From: Polyrhizophydium stewartii | Lineage: Eukaryota > Chytridiomycota > Chytridiomycetes > Rhizophydiales | Length of the DNA stretch: 12,906 bases | NCBI GenBank assembly: GCA_027604665.1 | Contig: JADGIZ010000495.1 | Span: forward strand, 1-12,906 | Direction of reading: 5' to 3' | In this document: piece by piece, positions 1 to 7,652 of the stretch | Layout of the letters: each line of letters starts with the position of its first letter | Position numbering within the stretch: position 1 is the first letter of the stretch | Program-made: the position numbers and the translations under genes | Notes under the pieces: generated by a model | Seen by the model: only the letters and a program-made list of their open reading frames with translations | Databases searched by the model: none | Told to the model about the DNA's origin: nothing

Positions 1-282
1 CACCACCGACGCGGCCCGCCCGCGCCGCACGCCCGCGCCCGCCGCCGTCGCCGCCGCCGCGACCGTGCCGTTGTGCAGCACCGCCGTGGGCTCCACGGCC
101 GCCGCCGCCGCCGTGTCGCCCGTCGCCCGTCCGATGCCGAGCAGCCCTGCGTAGCACGCGGCCGCGACCACAAACGCCCCGACGAGCGTCTCCAGCGGGC
201 TGCGGATCGCCCGCTGCACCGCAGGCCGCACGGCCCGCGCCGCCGCGCCAGCAGCCCGCGCGTTCGCCGTCGTCGCTGGCAT
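1..282 (-). CDS. N-terminal part of a one-helix membrane protein, possibly HMG-CoA reductase (runs off left edge)
   Basis: An open frame starts at the ATG at 282 and runs without a stop to base 1, giving 94 visible residues. The start has a good context (A at -3). The first 29 residues are rich in Ala and Arg. Residues about 30-50 then form one hydrophobic helix, preceded by RSPLETLVGAF and containing CYAGLL, followed by a likely lumenal stretch with an N-glycosylation sequon (NGT, residues 71-73). A short basic N-terminus, then 'R-x-P-(I/L)-E/H-T-(I/L)-V' leading into the first helix, is how fungal HMG-CoA reductases begin. That enzyme is the ER membrane enzyme making mevalonate for sterol synthesis. 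Neither the sterol-sensing helices nor the catalytic domain lies in the window, so the identification is weak; another sterol-sensing or ER membrane protein is possible. The gene is head to head with the one at 557. Confidence 0.5.
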   Translation of the reverse strand, partial: MPATTANARAAGAAARAVRPAVQRAIRSPLETLVGAFVVAAACYAGLLGIGRATGDTAAAAAVEPTAVLHNGTVAAAATAAGAGVRRGRAASVV

Positions 283-556
283 TCTCTGTTCGGGTCGGTG
301 TGCCGCAGCGCCCGTTCCCGCCCTTGAATGCGCCGCATCACGTGTCCCGAGACGCTCTGCTCCCGTCACGGGGCTCGAGACTGTACCCTGTCGGCCGACA
401 CCCCGGGATCCGCCCGCTGCCGCCCGCTGCCGCCCTCCGGCCCACGCCGGTCTCCACAGACTCAGCGCACGCACAAGATAGCCCATCGTGGCCGGCGATC
501 GGACCGTCAGCTCACAACGCACACGCCGACCGCCCGCGCCAAATCCCACTTTGCCC
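283..556. promoter_or_regulatory. Divergent promoter region between the left-edge membrane protein and the unknown gene at 557
   Basis: These 274 bases separate two start codons pointing away from each other, so they must hold both promoters and both 5' leaders. I see no clear TATA box. The region is C-rich, with a repeated CCGCTGCCGC-type stretch near 411-436 and the palindromic element listed separately at 337-344. An in-frame upstream ATG for the right-hand gene exists at 488. I preferred the one at 557 because of its CCATGG context and because the extension looks like non-coding leader. Confidence 0.45.
337..344. promoter_or_regulatory. ATCACGTG element (E-box core CACGTG), candidate bHLH/SREBP site
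   Basis: The octamer ATCACGTG lies 55 bases upstream of the minus-strand ATG at 282. CACGTG is the E-box read by bHLH factors, and sterol regulatory element binding proteins of the bHLH-zip class can bind ATCACGTG-type E-boxes as well as sterol elements. If the left-edge gene is HMG-CoA reductase, such a site in its proximal promoter would make sense. The sequence match is direct; the regulator is an inference. A perfect CACGTG is also expected by chance at moderate frequency in GC-rich DNA. Confidence 0.3.
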
Positions 557-2865
557 ATGGACCTCGTCCCCGTGTTGCTCAACACCACCGTTGAGCGCGC
601 CGCCGACGCCCGCGACCGCTTCACCGAGGGCGACACGGACCGAGCCCGCCTGCGCCTCGAGGAAGTGGCAAGCGCGACCGCCGTGCTGCTGCGCCTGCTT
701 GCCTCGCTGCACCCCGGCAGCCCCGTCGCCGACGAGCTCGACGCCGAGGTGCGAAGGCGTCCGACAACAGTCTGCCCTCCACCTGCCAGCCGCCTCCCAG
801 GCGCCCGCTGACTGCCACCCGCAGCAGCACCTCGCAGACGACGCACACGCCCCCGGCACCCATGCAGACTCGCCTGGCGCCGCCCCCGACCGCCCGCCGA
901 CCACAACGCCCCCGCGGAAGCGCAAGCGACAGCGAGGCGTCGCCGACAACCCGCCGAGCACATCCGCCGCCGCCGCCGCCGCCTCCACCGACGCTGCCCC
1001 GCCTTCGGAAGCCGCTGCTGCTGCCGGCGTGGCGCAAACCCACGCCGCAACTCCGCCCGCGCGCACCACAACCAGGTCCAACGGCGTCACAGTCTTCTCT
1101 CGCGGTTCGCAGCGCTTCATCTGCATCCCAAAGTCGCTCGTCGGCATGTCTGGTCGCCCGGACACCCGGCCCGCCACGCATGCGCCGTCGGACGAGCTCG
1201 ACCAGGCGGCCCTGGCCCGGTCGCTGCTGCCACTGGGCATGTTCGATCCCGCTGCGACCTTTGGCGGCACCCTGCAGCACCCGTTTGGCCCCGCCATTGT
1301 CCACGACTCGCCCAGCCCGCCGCCGCGTGCAGCCCAGCTCCCAGGACAAGACGGCCAGCCGCCCGGTGCCGAGACCCAGCCGTTTGCGGTCCTCAATCTA
1401 CCGCACGTCGCCCAGGCCCTCGACGACATCTTCTTCAAGTTCCTCGCCCGCATCTGCAGCGACCCGCTGTTCAAGGACCCGTCTGGCGAGCGCCTGTGCG
1501 TGCACCATCTCCTTCCCGCACCGCTTACCCTCGGCACACCAGACGCTGACTCCGCTCACCTGTGGGTGCATCCATGCGCAACAGCAACGCAAGCACCTAC
1601 TCGGCCAAGCGCGCGTCCAAGGCCGATGAGCTGCTCGAGTTCATGACCTTCAAGTTCAAAGTGCGGCCGTTCACGGACGCGTTTGTGCACCAGGTTGGCC
1701 TCGTGCGCGCAAAGTACTTGCGCCAGCACGGCCAAGGAAGCTCGCAGGACACGCCGGGCCTCCCGATGCCGCATTCGACGCACGACGACCAAAGCGCTTT
1801 GTCTGCGCGCGGCGCATCTGGCCTGCAACCGCCTTCCTTGCTCGCGCCAGCGTCTGCATCGGCATCAAGATCAGCGACAGGTGTCGCAGCGTCAGCAGCA
1901 TCCTTGCGGGCCTCTAATCTGATGCCACTGCAGTCGCCATCGCCGATGATCCAGGCAGCTGCGGCGCTGACGGCCATTTCAACCCAGAACCCGGAGTTTG
2001 CCGCCGTCGATGCTCAACCGCAGTCCGACCCGCCTGCACAACCCAACAATCGCAACAACCGCAACGGCAGCGGCAGCGGCAGCGGCAACGGCAGCAACAG
2101 CAACAACAGCAACCCGCAGCAGCCGCTCAGCCTGCCACCCCGCCATGCACAAACACTCGCAACAACCCCGCGCCTCTCGGAATCAGCGCTGCACATGTAC
2201 ATCAGGCAGCACCGCTTCTTGTGCCGCTACCGCGCCAAGGACGGCCGCCTGGTCAAGTCGTCGGGCCGGTGCTGCTTCTTGGTCAATGCGCGCAAGTCGG
2301 CCTCGGACGAGTGGGTCTTTTGCGAGTTTGAGCCGTTCCTGGGCGGCGAGGAACCGCCCTCGACCATCCAGATCGGGCAATCGTTTTCGTACACCCCGCT
2401 CGTGGTCGACCCGCAGCACAAGGGTGCGTGCGTGCGTGCGTGCGTGTGTGTGTGTGTGTGTGTGTGTGGACGAGTGAATCCCGCTGACAGAGCCAACCGC
2501 CAATGGTGCGCAGATATCAAGGCCGCCTTCCACAGCCCGTGGCTGCCGCACTGGCTGCGCTGGCGCGACGGCACGCTTGTCGGCATCCCAGATATCAACT
2601 CGCGCTCGTGCGAGATAACCGTCGTGGCCGTCTTTGCGTTGCCGGGCCAAGGCGGTGAGGCCTGCCCCACGCATATTTGTTTGTCTGTCAGCATTTGTGT
2701 GTGCTTTCAAGCGGGATGTGCTGACTTGCGGTCTCTGCAGCCAGACGGACGCTTGAACGCACGATTGAGATCACGGTGCTGCCTGCCGTGGCGTCGGACG
2801 CTGGCGGTGGTGGCCGGCGGCCCCGCACCGTCGATCGGCGCGCTGTTGGCTCGGCGGCAATGTAA
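557..2865 (+). CDS. Unknown nuclear-looking fungal protein with a C-terminal beta-sandwich-like domain (five exons)
   Basis: Exons 557-748, 825-1495, 1585-2423, 2514-2654 and 2741-2865 join in frame to give 655 residues. All four introns (76, 89, 90 and 86 bases) have GT/AG ends, and three of the donors are GTGCGT or GTGCGA. An acidic, Leu-rich N-terminal helix comes first, then a basic cluster RKRKRQR (residues 95-101), a likely nuclear signal. Next are the segment NGVTVFSRGSQRF (about 150-162), a block around DDIFFKFLARICSDP (264-278) continuing across intron 2 to FKFKVRPFTDAF, a low-complexity Ser/Asn/Gly/Gln linker (about 440-468), and a compact C-terminal domain (about 488-630). That domain has RFLCRYRAKDGRLVKSSGRC, DEWVFCEFEPF, and a PxWLRWRDGTLVGIPD signature resembling the last strands of cadherin-like/immunoglobulin-like folds. 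I do not recognise the family by name. The modular conserved blocks, nuclear signal and disordered linkers would suit a transcription or chromatin factor, which is an inference. Confidence 0.75.
2424..2468 (+). repeat. Compound microsatellite (GTGC)5(GT)12 starting exactly at a splice donor
   Basis: Five GTGC units (2424-2443) run straight into about twelve GT units (2444-2468). The repeat begins at the donor site of intron 3 of the unknown gene, so the donor hexamer GTGCGT recurs every four bases at 2424, 2428, 2432 and 2436. Length changes here would alter the intron, not the protein, as long as the first donor is used. Confidence 0.9.
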
Positions 2866-3087
2866 CATGACCCGCAGCACTCCCTGCACAGTATTATGAT
2901 AATAATGCATATCTCGCAACGGCGGCAGGCTTCTGTGTTGTGTGTGTGCGTTTGGCCACAACAAGGTGGGCTTCATTCGGAAAAGATGCAGGCCCGAGCA
3001 AGTCGAGTCCTGCCGGAAAGGGACAAGAACGCGCGAGCATATGAGAAGTTGGCTGCTGTGGGAGATACGAGGCGCGTGCGCACACAA

Positions 3088-6000
3088 TCACAGCTTGGCC
3101 TTGCCCGGCGCCGCGAGCTTGAGCACCTGCTCGAGCTTGGTCGCCAGACCCATGTTGCCCTTGATCTTGATCTTGCCGGACATGAACATCTTCTGGGCGT
3201 TGCTCGTGCCCGCGGCAATGTCGAGGAAGTCCTTGTCGGCAATCGCAATGGTCATGTCGACCTTGCCGGCGGGCTTGCCCGCGCCGACGCTGCCCTCGCC
3301 GTTCTTGAGGTCAACAAACCACGACTGCGTGCTGCTGCCGTTGCTGATGTCAAAGCCAAACACGGCGTTGGTCTTCTTGACGAGAGCGCTGCGCGCGGCC
3401 GACGGCGTCGACTTGATGCCGGCCTCGACCTGCTCAAAGATCTTGGACGACGCGAAGCCGGGCACCGACACGCCCGCGGCGGCAGGCGCCGCGCCAGAGG
3501 CCGCGCCAGCAGACGCGCCGCCGGCGAGCTCGACGGCGGCGTTCGAGATCACAACCTCGTTGCGCTCAACAACCTTGACGACAAAGATGACCTTGTTGCC
3601 CTCCTTCCACATGTGGGTCTCGAGCGTCTCGCCGGGGAAGACGTGCTTGGCAAAGCGCACCTTGATGGCCTTGAACTTGGCCGGGTCGTTGTTGCAGAAG
3701 GTCGCGAGCACGTGCTTGCCGGCGATGCCGAACGTGGCGAGGCCGTGCAGGATGGGCACCTTGAAGCCGCCCATGGCCGACATCTGGGGGTCAATGTGCA
3801 GCGGGTTGTAGTCGCCCGACAGGCGGTAGAGCGCGGCCTGGTCCTCCTGCGTCTTCTCGCGCACAACGTGGTCCGGCGCACGCTTGGGCGGCTCGTTGGC
3901 GGCCGTGGCCTCGCCGCGGTCGCTGTCCTTCTTTCCGCCAAAGCCGCCCGAGCCGCGGATGAACATGGTGAACTCGTTCTCGGTGACAATGTCGCCCGAG
4001 GCGTCCTTGGTCGTGACGCCGACAATGACCGAGGCGCCCTTGCCCTTGTCAAGAATGTCGATGATGCGGCCAGTCGACGTGAGCTTGCCCGAGGTCGCAA
4101 GAGGCTTGTGAATCTTGAGGTACTGCTCGCCGTGCAGGAGCATCATGGGGTTGAAGTCGGGCAGGAAGTCGCCAAAGCCAACGTTGCGGATCTGGTAGTC
4201 GAACGCCGGGATGACGCCGAACGTGGGCAGGGCAATGAACTTGTCCGCCGACTCGTAGACGAGGTGCAGGTCGGTGCGCTTCGCGCCGACGCCGAGGTTG
4301 TACAGAATGACATCGCGTTCCGTGTACTCGAACGAGCCAGACTTGAACGCGGCGGCCTTGGCGCCCTCGACATTGACGCCGCCCTTCTTGGCACCGCCTG
4401 CAGCGGCGCCGGCGCCAGTGTCCTTGTTGTCAAAGTTGGCCTGCACGGCCGCGAACGAGTCCTGGGTCGAGATCGGGTGCGTGGCGCGGCCGTCGTTGAA
4501 GTTGGTGATTTCGGCCCAGCGCGAGGCAATGTGCTCGGGCAGCAGGGGGCGGTTGATCGGGAAGCCGACGCCGCCCGTGCGCTGCCAGCGGACCTTGGCG
4601 ATCCAGCCCGAGCCAACCTCGAAGATGGACCCGGTCTCCTTGCACGACTCATGACCAAGGAAGGCGACCAGCGGCGCAACGTAGTCGGGCTTGAGGGCCT
4701 CAACCATCTCGGGCGGCATGACGGTGGCCGTCATACGCGTGCCGGCGTTGGGCGCAATCGTGTTGGCAATGATGTTGGACTTGCGGCCCTCGAGCGCGAG
4801 CGTGTTCGAGAACGCCACCATGGCGGCCTTGGCGGCGCTGTAGTTGGCCTGACCAAAGTTGCCGTAAAGGCCGACGGCCGACGCCGTGTTGATGATGCGG
4901 CCGTACTTCTGCTTCAGCATGTGCGGCCACGCGGCCTTGGTGACCTTGTACGTGCCGCGGACGTGCACACGGTGGACCAGGTCCCAGTCGGCGTCGGTCA
5001 TGCGCGCAAACGACTTGTCACGCAGGATGCCGGCGTTGTTGACGACAATGTCGATGCGGCCAAAGGCCTTGATGGCGGTGTCGACGAGCTTGTCGCCGTC
5101 CTCGACCGAGTCGTAGTTGGCGACAGCCTTGCCGCCGGCGGCGCGAATCTCGTCGACGACCTTGTCGGCGGCAGCGTGGGCACCGCCGACGCCAGTGTGG
5201 GAGCCACCGAGATCGTTGACAACGACCGAGGCGCCGAGCTTGGCGAGGAGCAGGGCGTAGATGCGGCCAATGCCGTTGCCAGCGCCTGTGACGAGGGCGA
5301 CGCGGCCGTCAAAGCGCAGCTCGCCCGGGTTGGGGTTCTCGCGCAGCGACCTGGCCTTCTCGAGCAGGCCGATCCAGTCCGTGTCCGCGAGCGAAGCCGG
5401 GTAGTCCGGGTTGGTGAAGTCGGTGATCTCCTTCCACTTGGCGCCAACCGACGCGGGCGTGAAGGTCGAGTCGGCCTTGAAGACGGCGCCCTTGGAGCGC
5501 TCCCAGCGGAGCTTGCCGACCCAGCCGGCGCCAACCTCAAAGAGCGAGCCGTTCTCCTTGCAAGACTCGTGGGTCAGGTAGGCAACAAGCGGCACCACAA
5601 ACTCGGGCTTGAGCGCGGCGAGCACGTCGGGCGGCATGACGGTCTCGGTCATGCGCGACGCGGCGAGCGGGGCAATGGTGTTGGCGAACACGCCCTTGCG
5701 CGCACCCTCGCGGGCAAGCGTGTTGGTGAAGCCAAAGAGCGCGAGCTTGGCTGAGTGCGCAGACGCAGCGTGAGGGCGGCAGCAACGTCAGCAGCAGCAC
5801 AGTCAGGGCGAATGGCGCATCGGCGCGATCAACTCACCCGCGCTGTAGTTGGCCTGACCAAAGTTGCCGTAGATGCCAGCGGCCGACGCCGTGTTGATGA
5901 TGCGGCCATAGCCCTGCTTGGTCATGTGCTCCCAGGCGGCCTTGGTGACCTTGTAGGCGCCGCGGACGTGCACGAGGTGGATGAGGTCCCAGTCGGCGTC

Positions 6001-6493
6001 GGTCATGCGCGCAAACGACTTGTCACGCAGAATGCCGGCGTTGTTGATGACAATGTCGATGCGGCCAAACGCCTTGATGGCAGTCTCGACGATCTTGTCG
6101 CCAAACTCAACCGAGTCGTAGTTGGCGACAGCCTTGCCGCCGGCCGCGCGGATCTCGTCGACGACAACGTCGGCAGCCTGGCAGGGCACGAGGAAGCGTG
6201 ACGACGCAGCATGGCGATCGAGGTCAGCGGCGTCAGAGCGGGGCGACGTGCAAGTGCACCTGGCGCGAACGAACCCGCGAGCTGCCGGCGCCCTCGCCGG
6301 TGTGGGTGCCGCCGAGGTCGTTGACGACGACCGAGGCGCCTGGGCAGGCGGGTTGCGGGCAGCGGGGTCAGCGGCGGACGATCGGGAACAAGCTTGTGCG
6401 TCACGCGGGCGGCCGCGGAACGGTGGCCCTGGCGTGCCGCGGCCGGACGCGGGGCAACTGCTCACCACGCGAGGCAAAGAAGAGCGAGTAGGC
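3088..6493 (-). CDS. FOX2: Peroxisomal multifunctional beta-oxidation enzyme (two dehydrogenase domains, 2-enoyl-CoA hydratase 2, SCP2); N-terminus missing
   Basis: Minus-strand exons 6493-6466, 6339-6275, 6177-5838 and 5750-3088 join in frame to 1031 residues (numbered from 6493). The protein hydrates trans-2-enoyl-CoA and oxidises (R)-3-hydroxyacyl-CoA with NAD in peroxisomal fatty-acid oxidation. Dehydrogenase A (to about 230) keeps NNAG (76-79), Ser129, Tyr142 and Lys146. Dehydrogenase B (about 290-540) has the NAD motif TGAGNGIG (299-306), Ser435, Tyr448 and Lys452. The MaoC/hot-dog hydratase (about 619-886) has [14 protein letters not shown], with the catalytic Asp791 and His796 pair. 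An SCP2 lipid-carrier domain follows (about 913-1027), and the protein ends in AKL, a type 1 peroxisomal signal. Two dehydrogenases is the fungal pattern; SCP2 is as in animal MFE-2. The first 20-25 residues, including the glycine-rich TGxxxGxG motif of domain A, are not found upstream. Instead the frame runs into the neighbouring small membrane-protein gene. Domain identity is secure; the 5' end is not. Confidence 0.95.
4836..5172 (-). repeat. Dehydrogenase B copy of an internal near-identical repeat in FOX2
   Basis: This stretch aligns without gaps to 5841-6177 at a constant offset of 1005 bases. By hand I count about 35 mismatches in the first 330 positions (about 89% identity). It includes an identical run of 47 bases (4979-5025 against 5984-6030). 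It encodes the middle of the second dehydrogenase domain, from the region after the NAD motif to the catalytic YSAAK. Confidence 0.85.
5841..6177 (-). repeat. Dehydrogenase A copy of the same internal FOX2 repeat
   Basis: This is the partner of 4836-5172. It corresponds almost exactly to the third exon of FOX2 (6177-5838), which ends within NYSA|AK, where an 87-base intron interrupts only this copy. Outside the block the two dehydrogenase domains are clearly less alike at protein level. Confidence 0.85.
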
Positions 6494-6850
6494 CTGGCGG
6501 ACGAGCGGGCGGCGGGCGGCGGGCGGCGCCGCGGGCGGGCAGGCGGCCGCGGCACGCAACGCACCTGCGACCGTGAAGAAGGCTCCCAGCGGGATGGAGA
6601 CGAGGAGGAACGACTGCGCCGCGGGGCGTCAGCGCCTGCGCGGCGGCATCGCATCGGCGGGCCGGCATCGCATCGGCGGCCGCACCTTGTATGGGATCGA
6701 CACACGCTGATAGAACGGCAGCGTGCGCTGCGCAAGCAGGTGGCCGACGACGCCGGCGCTGCCCCACAGGGCCGCGGCCTTGGCGCCTTGCATGATGACC
6801 CACGAGTGCTGCTCGTCCGGGGTCTCGAAAGTGGGCGGCGGGGTGGACAT
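6462..6850 (-). CDS. Small two-helix membrane protein, 3' end ambiguous; alternatively the N-terminal part of a FOX2 fusion
   Basis: It starts at the ATG at 6850 (A at -3). Exon 1 (6850-6686) encodes 55 residues: an N-terminus beginning [14 protein letters not shown], a helix around [16 protein letters not shown], a loop with [12 protein letters not shown], then GTGCGG/CAG intron 1 (6685-6614, 72 bases). Exon 2 (from 6613) encodes a second hydrophobic stretch, [17 protein letters not shown]. If a 71-base intron (6564-6494) is removed, exon 3 reads [10 protein letters not shown] and stops at 6464-6462, giving 81 residues. If it is kept, the frame stays open and joins the FOX2 reading frame. 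The helix-loop-helix pattern, with a short charged loop before the second helix, recalls small HIG1/RCF-type mitochondrial inner-membrane proteins, a weak resemblance. The expected polar tail after the second helix is absent, so the gene may be truncated at its 3' end. Confidence 0.5.
6644..6679. repeat. Two direct copies of a 17-base unit inside an intron
   Basis: CGGCATCGCATCGGCGG occurs at 6644-6660 and again at 6663-6679, separated by GC (period 19). Both copies lie in the first intron of the small membrane-protein gene and make up about half of it, so this intron has recently grown by a short tandem duplication. Confidence 0.9.
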
Positions 6851-7652
6851 GGTGCTGGTGCGGGGCGGGCGTGCGGGCCGGTGCTGCGCGAGCCGGTGCG
6901 GGCAAGGCGGGCAAGGCGGCTCTGGCGCCTTGAAATATCCGCGCTCTGGCTGACCGTGATTCACCGTGATGGCAACAAAGTCAGGCCGCCACCGCCGCTG
7001 CGAGATGGCCCGGGCGGCCGATCTCGCCTGTGTGCGGGCCGCCAGGGGCGCATCCCCCCACACACACACCACGCAGGCGCATCGGCCTTCCCCGCCCCCT
7101 CCCCCCGCAGCCTGCGCGGCGATTCAGCCAGGCTGCGGCGCGGATCGGCGGGCCGGGCGGGTCAGGGCGACTCGGCGTCTCCCGCAGCGCCGCCGAGCCA
7201 TGGGGCGACGGAGATCTGCCCCGGCGGCGGCGGCGGCTCGCACCCCGAGGAGCTGGCGCCGTCGAGCGCAAGCAACGGGCGGCGGCGGCCGCACCCGCGA
7301 TGGCTGCAGCGCGAGCCTGTGCGCAGCCGCGGACGGCGAGCGGCTGTCCGGCCCGCGACCGACGGCTGCGGGGATCTGAGGAATGAAGGCCCCGATCGAA
7401 GCGTCGGCGGCGGGGGCATCTCAGAGCGTTGGTGGCGCCACCGACGCTCGATGCGCTCGAGCGAGTGCTGTGCGGCGCGCTCGAGGCGCAGCGCCGCGGC
7501 GGGGCGGATCCCGACTGCTGCCGCCGCTTCCGCCGCAGACCGCCGCGACGCCGCGGCTGCACCAGCCCGAGGCCGCCGCACCGCAGCAAGTGCACCGGCT
7601 GGATGGCGGACACTGCGCGTCGTCGAGCGACATTTTTCATTCTTCACGCAAC
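6851..7652. other. Long GC-rich stretch between divergent genes; no convincing gene
   Basis: These 802 bases separate the start codons of the small membrane protein (minus) and PUF6 (plus). Several open frames cross it on both strands, but their translations are Arg/Ala/Pro/Gly-rich low complexity, without domain-like segments or plausible splice partners, so I treat them as composition effects. Visible details are a tandem GGCAAGGCGG-like pair near 6899-6920, a repeated ACCGTGAT (about 6954-6970) and a C-rich/CA-rich patch near 7053-7075. The PUF6 frame stays open upstream to an ATG at 7383. I chose 7653 because of its AxxATGG context and the lysine-rich MVKK start, but a longer N-terminus is not excluded. 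Confidence 0.5.

Noticed and set aside
512..1537. Minus-strand open frame of 341 codons opposite the unknown gene
   Set aside because: Gly/Ala/Arg-rich with no motif; the plus-strand exons have consistent phases and splice sites.
2014..2202. Minus-strand frame with a Leu/Pro repeat resembling a membrane helix
   Set aside because: It is the antisense of the Gly/Ser/Asn/Gln codon repeats in the linker of the unknown protein.
2896..5754. A 952-codon open frame on the plus strand opposite FOX2
   Set aside because: Its translation is an Arg/Ala/Val/Leu/Asp-rich mirror of the enzyme with no domain. GC-rich third positions on the coding strand remove stops from the antisense frame. The minus-strand protein has catalytic motifs and splice sites.
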